64,000 nucleotides of DNA, taken from contig CAYXDO010000003.1 of the NCBI GenBank assembly GCA_964463485.1, positions 62,001 through 126,000 of the forward strand, written 5' to 3'. The position numbers and the translations under genes were made by a program. Below the pieces are notes generated by a model, which was not told the origin of the DNA, made no database searches, and saw nothing but the letters and a program-made list of their open reading frames with translations. This DNA comes from CAYXDO01 sp964463485 (GTDB lineage: Bacteria; Myxococcota; Kuafuiibacteriia; Kuafuiibacteriales; Kuafuiibacteriaceae). Each line of letters opens with the position of its first letter. The stretch's first letter is position 1. Positions 1 through 8,400 of the stretch are shown here, in pieces.

Positions 1-1
1 G

Positions 2-697
2 GTGTTGCTGGTGGAAGACGAGCCCGAGATGCGTCGATTCATTCGGGCGTCACTGTCCGCTCGCGGGTACCGACTCGTCGAGGCCCAGACCACCTCCGAA
101 GCCCTGCTGCTTGCGACCAGTCACAATCCCGAGTTGATCTTGCTCGACCTCGGGCTGCCGGACGGAGACGGTATCGATCTCACCCGGCAAATCAGGGAGT
201 GGTCGAGGGTACCGATCATCATCGTATCGGCACGCGGCCGCGAAAACGACAAGGTCGCGGCGCTCGATGCGGGCGCCGACGACTATCTCACCAAACCCTT
301 CGGAGTGAATGAGCTCGTCGCACGGATGCGGGTCGCGCTCCGCCACGCGAGCGCCGCGGCCGGTGGCGCCTCGGAGCCCGTCATCGAGGTGAGTGGGCTC
401 CACTTGGATTTGGCACGGCGGGAGGTGAAGATCGACGGCGTCGAGATCCACCTGACGCCCATCGAATACAAGTTGCTCGTGCTCCTGGCCAAGCACGCCG
501 GCAAAGTTCTTACTCATCGACAGATCCTGAAGGAGGTCTGGGGTCCGTCGTACACCGGGCAAAGTCACTACGTGCGCGTACACATGGCCGAGCTCAGGAA
601 AAAGATCGAACAGGACCCTGCGCGGCCCAAGCGCCTGGTGACGGAGCCCGGCGTAGGGTACCGGCTCCGCGACCGCGACGCGAGCGCCGAGGCATAG
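2..697 (+). CDS. kdpE: KdpE-type response regulator (5' end cut by window)
   Basis: This is an OmpR/PhoB-family response regulator, most like KdpE, the regulator of the high-affinity potassium ATPase operon that is phosphorylated by KdpD. The receiver domain shows the acidic pair in LLVEDEP, the phosphoacceptor Asp in LILLDLGLPDGDG (residue 49 of the visible part), the conserved Ser in IIVSARG and the Lys in LTKPFG. The C-terminal winged helix contains LTPIEYKLLVLLAKHAGKVL and ends in VTEPGVGYRLRDRD, both close to E. coli KdpE. The GTG at position 2 is probably an internal valine of a VLLVEDEP start strand, so a few N-terminal residues and the true start lie upstream, with kdpD perhaps further upstream. 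The family call is firm. The potassium role is inferred from sequence resemblance, since the kdp operon is not visible. Confidence 0.88.
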   Translation: MLLVEDEPEMRRFIRASLSARGYRLVEAQTTSEALLLATSHNPELILLDLGLPDGDGIDLTRQIREWSRVPIIIVSARGRENDKVAALDAGADDYLTKPFGVNELVARMRVALRHASAAAGGASEPVIEVSGLHLDLARREVKIDGVEIHLTPIEYKLLVLLAKHAGKVLTHRQILKEVWGPSYTGQSHYVRVHMAELRKKIEQDPARPKRLVTEPGVGYRLRDRDASAEA

Positions 698-710
698 GTA
701 CCGATCTGAC

Positions 711-762
711 ACGGACCCCTGGGACCGCAGGCATCTTGCCTGCGGCTACCTGGCACGGACCT
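711..762. repeat. REP-like palindromic element, copy A (inverted)
   Basis: A palindromic core GCAGGCATCTTGCCTGC, flanked by GGGACC on the left and GGCTACC TGGCACGGACC on the right, follows kdpE. It is the reverse complement of the units at 1243-1425. The core can fold into a hairpin with about nine paired bases on each side of a three-base loop. It is non-coding and lies beyond the stop of the minus-strand membrane protein. Confidence 0.75.
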
Positions 763-785
763 ACCGTGGGAGCACTCATACGCAC

Positions 786-1220
786 TCATTCCACTCTGGC
801 CGAAGAAAGCTCCCCGCGACGCGCTGACAGGCTAAAAGCGCCGTCACCGACGAGCGACAAGGATCCGCGTTCGCGCCTGGCGCCGGTGGCCTTGAGCGCC
901 TGTCGAACGGCCCGCCGGTTCGCTAATTCACGAGCGCTGCGAAGGGGCCAAGTGCGCTCGGCCTCCGGCGTGTCCGCGTGATCGCCGGGCATCGAGAGGC
1001 CAAAGGACCATACTGCGAGCGACTGGATCTTTACGACGACCCACCAGGGGACGCCCACGACGACCGCCCCGAGAAGGAAGTACGACAGCCAGCCCGGCTC
1101 GGCATTGCAACCCCGGCCGCACGACACCGTGCTCCAGAAGCAGAGACTCACTCCTACCGTCACGATGGCTATGACGGTCAACATCTCGAGGAGGGTCGGG
1201 CCATTCTGAGCTCGTCGCAC
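786..1220 (-). CDS. small membrane protein of unknown function
   Basis: This 144-residue protein starts at GTG 1220; an alternative ATG lies 12 codons further in. Codons are strongly GC-ending (for example GCG GTC GTC GTG GGC GTC), which supports real coding. It has two hydrophobic segments, about residues 13-30 and 46-64, separated by a short cysteine-containing loop (SCGRGC), and then a polar Arg-rich C-terminal half. The first segment reads NGPTLLEMLTVIAIV, which resembles a type IV prepilin cleavage and helix region with a Glu five residues after the Gly. The second membrane segment and the absence of a pilin globular domain argue against a pilin. The gene sits alone between oppositely oriented REP-like elements. 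I recognise no family and can assign no function. Confidence 0.55.
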   Translation of the reverse strand: MRRAQNGPTLLEMLTVIAIVTVGVSLCFWSTVSCGRGCNAEPGWLSYFLLGAVVVGVPWWVVVKIQSLAVWSFGLSMPGDHADTPEAERTWPLRSARELANRRAVRQALKATGARRERGSLSLVGDGAFSLSARRGELSSARVE

Positions 1221-1242
1221 CTAGCCATGGTGACCTGGTCGA

Positions 1243-1425
1243 TAGCCGCGGGCAAGATGCGGTGTCCGTGCCTGCGGTCCCTGGGTCACGTAGCCGCAGG
1301 CAAGATGCCTGCGGTCCCAGGGGTGCGTCTTGGGCCGTGCCAGGTAGCCGCAGGCAAGAGGCCTGCGGTCCCAGGGGTGCTGGGGCCGGGTCCGTCAGTG
1401 CCTGCGGTCCCAGGGGCCTGCGGAC
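1243..1425. repeat. cluster of REP-like palindromic units (copies B, C and partial copies)
   Basis: Upstream of the 1495 lipoprotein lie two good copies and several decayed or half copies of one element. The core GCAGGCAAGATGCCTGC (about 1297-1313) is preceded by GTAGCC and followed by GGTCCCAGGGGTGC. In the second copy (about 1350-1366) the loop region is CAAGAGG, with pairing kept. A degenerate unit stands at about 1243-1262 and half units (CCTGCGGTCCCAGGGG) at about 1400-1425. They run opposite to copy A at 711-762, so the small membrane protein gene is bracketed by inverted copies. Nothing in the repeats looks coding. Confidence 0.75.
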
Positions 1426-1494
1426 CGAGCTCTTTCGAGGTTCTTCGGCAGTCGCCTCTTGCCCGTTTCCCCCCGAAGTGGAAATCATAGAGCA

Positions 1495-4400
1495 ATGTCC
1501 CGTCCCCTTCGTGGCTCCGTCGCAATCCTTTCGTGTTGGTTTTTGTCGTGCTCCGACGAGCCTGCGCCCTCGGGCAACGCGCCATCCGCGCCAGACTCCG
1601 GCGCGACACTCACTTGCAGCGCCAGCGACCCTTGTTCGCCTGGGTTCTCGTGTGTCGCGGGGGTCTGTCAGCCCGGCCCGTCCGACGGCGGTGATCCTCG
1701 CGCAGACGCAACGCCCGTGGAGCGCGCAGGCCTGGAAATTTGCACACCGGACGGATGTAACGAGCCCTATCGAGTGAGTTTCGGCGGATCGCGGATCGGC
1801 GCGTCCACTTCGCGAACGCTGACGTTGCGAAGTGTCGGGAACGTCCCGCTCGAGATTCGTTCCATTCACGTCGACCATCCAGAGGTGTCCGTGGAGCCAA
1901 GCGGCGAGGTCGAGCTGGTATTGGCTCCGGGAGACGAGTCCGCGCTGCGAGTGACTCACACGGCGGTCGACGCCACGGCCGACGACGCCACGCTCGAAAT
2001 CATCACCAACGGAGAGCGCGCGCGTGTCCTCGTTCAGCTTTTTTCGGAATACAAGGGTGTGCCGACGCTCTTCGTCGGGACGGATCCGCGGACGGCGACG
2101 GGAGAGGTGACGGTGCTGGACTTCGGGACGGTTCGCGCTGGCGTCCGCGAAGCACGCGCTGTCTTCATCAAGAACGTCGACTCGGTGATCGACGGTTCGA
2201 TCCTCGAGTTGGAGGAGCTCCGCACCGATCCGATCGCGAGCACTCACTTCGAGCTCTCGGTGGATCGATCCCTGCCAGCCTACTTGAACCAGTTCGCGAG
2301 CTTATGCGCGACCGACGCGAACTGTCCGGGCGGATCGACGTGTGACTCGGGGCAGGGCATTTGTCGCACTCAAGAGGGCCAGCTCGTGGACGTGGTGACG
2401 GCGACCATCACCTTCGTCGGTTCCGCGCCAGGTCGGGTGGAGGAGCGGCTGGTATTGGTCTCGAACGACGCTGGCCGTGACTCGTCCGCGCGAATGGTGG
2501 TCCTGCGAGCAGAAGTCACCACGGCGGAGATGGATATCGCGCCGGATCCCATCGAGCTCGGGGAGGCCTACGTCGGATTTCCGAAGAGCCAGACCGTGAC
2601 TATCTCGAATCAAGGGGCGGCGGCGCTTTCGGTCACCGAGGTTAGCCTGGAGGTGCCTGGAGCGTACTCACTTCGGGACGTGCCGCCTTTGCCCATGTCG
2701 CTCTCGACGAGCGCGGCGCTCACCTTCACGGTGCTCTTCGACCCGGTCGTGACCGGGCCGAGCACGGGGACGCTGCTGGTTCGGTCGAGCGACGGGGTGA
2801 TGCCCGAGCGGCGGGTACAAGTCACCGGAACAGCGGGGGCGGCGCCCGTGCTGACGCTCTCGCCGACCGGAATCGACCTCGGCCCGACTCACGTCCGCTC
2901 GTCGGTTTCCGCCACGTTCGTGGTTCGGAACACGGGGGGGTCAGACCTCCGCGTTTCCTCGATCACTCGTTCAGCGACGACCTCGACGGACTTCGCGAGC
3001 GGCGCGGCTTCCTTGGCCCCGATGGCTCCAGGGGCTACTCAAAGCTTCGAGCTCACGTTCTCGCCCAACTCTCCGATCCCGCGCGATGGAGCCTTCGAGC
3101 TCGTGAGCAACGATCCTGCGCGCCCGGTCGTGCGACTCTGGGTGATCGGCACCGGAGTCGACCCATCGGCCCAGATGGTCCCGTCTGGTCCTTACAGCTT
3201 CAATGATGCGCCGACGAACCCGAATCGACCGACTTTATACCTCGGTCAGTCCGTCAGTATGGACGTGAGTCTGTACAATTTTGGGATCGGACCGCTCGTC
3301 GTCACCGGCGCGTCGATTTCGGGTGACACGCGGGGCTCGTTTACGATCGCGTCGGGACCGAGTGTTCCTTTCTCCGTTGCTTCGGGCCAGAGTGTTCGAC
3401 TCACCCTTCGATACTCTCCCTCTTCGATCGGCACCGACGCGGGTTCGCTCGAGCTTCGGACGAACGACTTGGACTTACCGGGAGGCGTGCTCGCGACGCC
3501 GCTGGCGGGAACCGCCCAGGCGTGCGGGACGCTCCCGAACGCCACGGGAGCGGCCGATGGGTCCGGCGTGTGCAGATACACGTGCAACGCGAATTTTTGG
3601 GACTTGGATCCGAGCGCGCCGGGCTGTGAGTATGCGTGTGTGTTCGCAGGCGCTGATGACGACCCCGATGATTTCATGGTCGATCGCAACTGTGACGGAA
3701 TGGACGGCGACCCAGCAAAGGGAGTCTTCGTGGCGCCGCCGCCTTTTGGCAACGACGCGACGGGTCAGGGTACCGCGCTGGCGCCGTATGCGACGATTCA
3801 GAATGGGATCAACGCGAGCACAGCGACACGCCGACAGGTGTTCGTGTCCCGCGGCAACTATGCAGGCCCGCTGAGCCTGGTGGATGGTGTCTCCATCTAT
3901 GGTGGGTATGACTGGTCCGCGGGCTGGCGCCGAGACGCGGGGAACGTCACCGCGGTGCTCAGCGCGAGCTCGGTCGGTGTGATCGCGGACGGAATTGCCT
4001 CGACGACCCTCTTCGACCGCTTCGAGGTGCGATCGGGGGATGGCGTCAGCGCAAGCGAGAGCTCGATCGGGCTCGAAATCAAGAACGGCTCGTCTGGGTT
4101 GCAGGTGAGAAACTGCCTGATTCGAGCGGGCAACGGGGCTCCCGGCTCACCTGGAAGCGCGGGCGGAGTCGGGCGAGATGGGTTCGACGGGCTCGATGGA
4201 GCGCGCGCCGAAGATGGCTTCGAGGGTGGAATCGGCGGCGAGGGCGGCACCAACGACTCATGCGTGGCGATCGGCGGCACGGGCGGACAAGGCGGCTGGG
4301 ACAATGATGACGGGGCGACCGGACAGAGGATTACGGGCGTACTCAACGGTCTGGGCGGGATCGGCGGCACGGGAGCCGAAGTGTGCACGGCAAACGGGTG

Positions 4401-5112
4401 TGAGTGCGGGCTCCAAGGCGGTGGAGATGGAGACCGAGGGTCCGACGGCGCGACCGGCCCGACAGGTACTCATGGTGCGGGCGGGAATGGCTCGGGGACG
4501 GTGGTGGGCGGTGTTTGGCGGGGCTCGAACGGAGGCAACGGCGGAATCGGAGGCCCCGGAGGAGGCGGGGGCGGCGGCGGCGGCGGCGGCGGCGGTGCCG
4601 ATGAGTGTCCCATCTCGCTCTTGTTCTGCCTCGTCGAGGAAGCGTTATGCGACCCGGATCGTGGAGCAGGAGGAGGGGGCGGCGGCGCAGCAGGATGCGG
4701 CGGCACGGGCGGCCTTGGAGGTTCGGGTGGAGGCGGGAGCTTCGGTATCTACGTGCGGGACTCGAGCCCTCAGATCGTCGCCACCGAGATCCGGGCGGGG
4801 ACCGGAGGGCGCGGAGGGGACGGGCTTGGCGGGGGGACCGGCGGACATGGCGGCCGAGGCGGGGTTGGGGGCCAGAAACTCTCTGGCGAGGACGGAGGCG
4901 GAGGAGGCCCAGGCGGAAACGGCGGGGACGGTGGCCGCGGAGGAAGCGGGGGTGGCGGCGGCGGCGGCGTTTCCTGGTGCGTTTATCACACCGGCGCAGG
5001 GCTCCCGGTGGTGACGAACCCAGTCTACGTTGGCGGCGCGGGCGGCCCTGGCGGGAGCGCGCCCAACGGTGGGAATCCGGGAACGACGGGGGCGGCCGGC
5101 ACTTTCTTCTGA
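1495..5112 (+). CDS. large lipoprotein with choice-of-anchor-D repeats and glycine-rich tail
   Basis: A 1205-residue predicted outer-membrane or surface lipoprotein. ATG 1495 gives a short signal ending in the lipobox-like WFLSC (Cys 19); the frame is open upstream, but that part lacks a signal. Residues about 85-670 hold tandem Ig-like repeats of the choice-of-anchor-D (ASPM/SPD-2/Hydin-like) type, with recurring phrases such as VTISNQGAAALSVTEVSL and TFVVRNTGGSDLRVSSI. A Cys-containing linker follows, then a beta-helix-like start (about 755-870: TALAPYATIQNGIN, then SLVDGVSIYGGYDW). The last third, from about residue 880, is extremely Gly-rich (GGxGGxGG runs, a GGC-triplet run near 4570-4596) with a few cysteines. 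It resembles mycobacterial PGRS tails only in composition. It stands alone upstream of a strong hairpin. The role is probably structural or adhesive (inference). Confidence 0.85.
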   Translation: MSRPLRGSVAILSCWFLSCSDEPAPSGNAPSAPDSGATLTCSASDPCSPGFSCVAGVCQPGPSDGGDPRADATPVERAGLEICTPDGCNEPYRVSFGGSRIGASTSRTLTLRSVGNVPLEIRSIHVDHPEVSVEPSGEVELVLAPGDESALRVTHTAVDATADDATLEIITNGERARVLVQLFSEYKGVPTLFVGTDPRTATGEVTVLDFGTVRAGVREARAVFIKNVDSVIDGSILELEELRTDPIASTHFELSVDRSLPAYLNQFASLCATDANCPGGSTCDSGQGICRTQEGQLVDVVTATITFVGSAPGRVEERLVLVSNDAGRDSSARMVVLRAEVTTAEMDIAPDPIELGEAYVGFPKSQTVTISNQGAAALSVTEVSLEVPGAYSLRDVPPLPMSLSTSAALTFTVLFDPVVTGPSTGTLLVRSSDGVMPERRVQVTGTAGAAPVLTLSPTGIDLGPTHVRSSVSATFVVRNTGGSDLRVSSITRSATTSTDFASGAASLAPMAPGATQSFELTFSPNSPIPRDGAFELVSNDPARPVVRLWVIGTGVDPSAQMVPSGPYSFNDAPTNPNRPTLYLGQSVSMDVSLYNFGIGPLVVTGASISGDTRGSFTIASGPSVPFSVASGQSVRLTLRYSPSSIGTDAGSLELRTNDLDLPGGVLATPLAGTAQACGTLPNATGAADGSGVCRYTCNANFWDLDPSAPGCEYACVFAGADDDPDDFMVDRNCDGMDGDPAKGVFVAPPPFGNDATGQGTALAPYATIQNGINASTATRRQVFVSRGNYAGPLSLVDGVSIYGGYDWSAGWRRDAGNVTAVLSASSVGVIADGIASTTLFDRFEVRSGDGVSASESSIGLEIKNGSSGLQVRNCLIRAGNGAPGSPGSAGGVGRDGFDGLDGARAEDGFEGGIGGEGGTNDSCVAIGGTGGQGGWDNDDGATGQRITGVLNGLGGIGGTGAEVCTANGCECGLQGGGDGDRGSDGATGPTGTHGAGGNGSGTVVGGVWRGSNGGNGGIGGPGGGGGGGGGGGGGADECPISLLFCLVEEALCDPDRGAGGGGGGAAGCGGTGGLGGSGGGGSFGIYVRDSSPQIVATEIRAGTGGRGGDGLGGGTGGHGGRGGVGGQKLSGEDGGGGGPGGNGGDGGRGGSGGGGGGGVSWCVYHTGAGLPVVTNPVYVGGAGGPGGSAPNGGNPGTTGAAGTFF

Positions 5113-5115
5113 AGC

Positions 5116-5145
5116 CGAGGACTCACCTCGTGAGGTGAGTCCTCG
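5116..5145 (+). terminator. terminator-like hairpin after the choice-of-anchor-D gene
   Basis: The arms CGAGGACTCACCTC and GAGGTGAGTCCTCG are perfectly complementary over 14 bases and separated by two bases, four bases after the stop codon. No U-run follows. It may act as a Rho-independent-like stop, an mRNA 3' stabiliser, or both. Confidence 0.5.
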
Positions 5146-5497
5146 CCTGGGACGGGCAAGCCAAGCGCGAAAACCGCACGTCGCAGGTCACGCGCCGCAG
5201 AGATTTCGTTCGGGTTCGCTTCGCCCTATGTGGGTTATCGAGCGCAGCAAGTTGTCACACTAAATATTCGAGTCGAGCATCGCATTCAGTAGTCTGCGGC
5301 ACAAAAACTGGGTAGTTTGCACTCGGGACGACCCCGTAAACACGCCGGGCCGCGAACCGGCGAGAACGACGGAGTGCGAGCTCCGAGACGCCGTCCGAGG
5401 AGAGTCCATCCGACCACACGACTCCGTGGTGGAGAAGCCACGTGAGTCACATCTGGTCGCAGGGGGGCTCGGCACGCCGCTTGCCGATGAGGGTGCC
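5146..5497. other. non-coding region ahead of the A2M-pbpC operon
   Basis: About 350 bases with no credible gene. A locally AT-richer stretch around 5250-5310 (TTGTCACACTAAATATTCGA and following) is the most likely place for the promoter of the macroglobulin operon, but no convincing -35/-10 pair can be read. The frame of the downstream gene is open from 5426, but that part does not look like protein. Confidence 0.4.
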
Positions 5498-8400
5498 ATG
5501 AACTCGCGCATCGCTCTGACAACTCTCCTTGCCTATGGCTGCGGCGCTCCGGCCGAAGGGGATGAGAACCGGGAGGCTGTGGGGCACGAGACGAGAACGG
5601 ACGACCCCACTTCGCTCCGGTTCCGTCGGGTCCGGGTGAAGGAAGACGTAGTCCTCGCTGCAACTCGGAGTCAGCCCGCGACGCCGGTCGCGCCCACGGC
5701 TCAGCTCGGATCGTGTGAGGACGCAGGCTGCACTCTCTCGGTTCGATTCGACCAACCGATGGGCGAGCTCGGCAAGATGCCGAGCTTCGAGGCGCTCGGC
5801 GTCCGGGTGTTTGGCGACGGTCCTCACGAGCTTCGCTGGAACTCGGTTTCCGAGCTCCAAATCGTCCCCAAACGAGGCTCCTTCGCCCCAGGCCAAGTCA
5901 TTCGCGTGGAGGTCGACGCGGCGTCCTTCTCTGGCGAGACCCAGGTCCCCTATTTCGTCGCTGCCGCCAAGACCGCGGCCTGGCCGGTCACTGTCGGCAA
6001 GCCCCGGCTGGTGGACGTGCTCGACGACCGCACTCGGCGGGTTGGGCGCGGGCCCGTGTATCTGCTGTACGATCAGCCGGTCGAGCTCACGCGAAGCCTG
6101 CGAGCGAGATTCTGGGCCGCAGACTCCGGCGGCGCCGCTCTCCCGATTCGTGTGTTCCGGCCAGAGGACGTCTCGAGAGTCACCGACGAGAGTGTGCCGC
6201 TCGATCATGTGATCGCCGTTCGATTTGGAACATTGCCGAGCCCCGGGCAAGTCATCAGCCTTCGCGTACCGAGTGTCCGAGACGAAGAGAGAAGCGAGAG
6301 TCTGGAATTGACGGTCTCGGAGGTCAGGCCTCCCTCGATCAGCGAAGACTCGGAGGGCCTGTTTCAAACTTCGCCTTGGCTGGTTCCGTCGGACTCGCGG
6401 CTTCGATTCAGCTTCGCCGCCCCGGTCCGCTCGGCGGCCTTTCGACAAGCCCTCGAGATCGATCCGCCTCCCGCTCGGATTTCGATCTCCACTTACGGAG
6501 CCGACCATTTTGTCGCACTCGCCTTCGAGCCAGGGACGGTCCATCGCGTTCGCCTCGGCTCGGGACTGGAGGACATCCTCGGGAACTCGGCGGGCGGCCT
6601 CGAAATGCGAGTCCGCGCTCGAGACTTGCCCCCTCGACTGGTGGTTCCAACCGAGCCCGTCGCGCTCGAGCGCGGCCGAGCTCGGGTCGGTCTTCGACTC
6701 ACCAACATCTCGGAGCTGAGCCCGGAGGTGTTCCTCCTCGATCCGGCCAGCTTCATCTCCGCGCTGCGTCAGGGCCAGGCAGACTGCGCGACCCTCTCGA
6801 GCGAGAGTATCAAGCTCCCCCGAGTCCGAGTTGCTGCCGCGGCCAACGAAGCCGTCCTCTTCGAGATCCCGATCGACCTCGGCTCCAAGCGACGAAGTCA
6901 GCTTTGCGTGCGGGTCCAAGGCAAGGGTACGGGTTCGGAGGCCGGCTCCCCACTATCCGCCTCGATGCTCGCGCAGTCTTCGGGGCTCGGCGTAACGACG
7001 AAGATCTCTCCTCGCGGGGGGCTCGTGTTCGTGACTCGCCTGTCCGACGCAAAGCCAGTTCGCGGAGCGACGATCGAGCTCTTGGACGCGAGCGGTCAGG
7101 CGCTCGTCGGCGATAAAAAGACCCTCTCGGACGGGGTAGCGCGATTCGACCTGGAGCTCCCGGCTGACTCGCTCGGTGAGCTCTTCGGTGTCGTGCGATC
7201 AGGCGATGACTCGATCGTGACGCGGCTGTCGGAAGCCGAGCTCTCAAGTCCGTGGCACTTCGGGCTCCCGGGTGACGTACCCGTCTTGGAGGCCGCGGTA
7301 TTCACGGATCGCGGGGTGTATCGACCAGGAGAGAGTGTGGAGCTCAAAGTCATCGCTCGACCCGATGGCCGGCGGCCTGAGCTGGAGAGAGTTCGATTGT
7401 CGATCAGAGACAGTCGCGGTCAGAGCTTGGAAGACAGGGAGCTGGCGACGGATGGGTTCGGCGCAGCGCACTCGTCTCTGTCGATCTCCAAATCAGCGCC
7501 CACGGGCGAGTACGAGATAGAAGTCACCGCGGAGGGACGAACGGCTCGCCGAACGTTCCGAGTGGAGGAGTATCGAGTGCCGACCTTTCGAGTCGTCGTC
7601 GACCTGCCCGAGGCGGTAGTCGAGGGACCCGCCGCCGCCACAGTCAAGGCGAGCTACCTCTTCGGAGGCGCGCTTGGCGACCGTCCGGTGAAATGGCAGA
7701 TCTCCCGTGAGCCCGCGGTGTTCGCGCCCAATGGGTTCGAGCGATTCGTCTTCGGTCGGGGCGGCGCGCCCACCTTGGTCGCGAGCGGGGACGGCCGGCT
7801 CGGCTCGGACGGATCTCGGAGGGTCGAGCTCCAGCTCGAGGCGCCTGGGCGCCCCTATCGCTACACGGTCGATGCCAGCGTGACTGACCTCGATCGGCAG
7901 ACTTGGGCCGGGAGGGTGAGTCGCACGGTGCATGGCGCGGACGTGTACGTTGGGCTCGCGATGCCGCGGAGGGCCGTATACGCTCTTTCTGAGCCGATCG
8001 AGGTGACCGTGGCTACCGTCAATCAGAAGGGCGAGCCCGTGGTGAGCTCGGCCGACGTACGGCTCGTGCGCATCGATCATCACTCGGCGGTGCGGGCGAC
8101 CGGGAGCGCCGGCTCGGAGATTTCGAGCCACGCGGTCTCGGTGCCGGTCGAGTCGTGTGCGGTCACGACGAACGCCGCTGGAGTAGCGTCCTGTGAGCTC
8201 TCCGTCCAAAGTCCTGGCGTCTACGAGGTCCGCGCGAGCGCGCGGGACGCGAGGGGACGGGAGAGCGGGAGCGCGTACGGACTCACTGTGGGCGGGGACG
8301 GAATGGTCGCGTGGCCTCGGTTCGATCATGAGCGGATCGAAGTCATCGCCGACCGACCCCGATATTCGGTTGGAGACGTCGCTCGGCTCGTGGTGAAGGC

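Noticed and set aside
928..2247. 439-codon open frame on the minus strand
   Set aside because: It overlaps the choice-of-anchor-D lipoprotein and the small membrane gene in another frame. Its translation is Arg-rich and without domain logic, as expected of a shadow frame in high-GC DNA.
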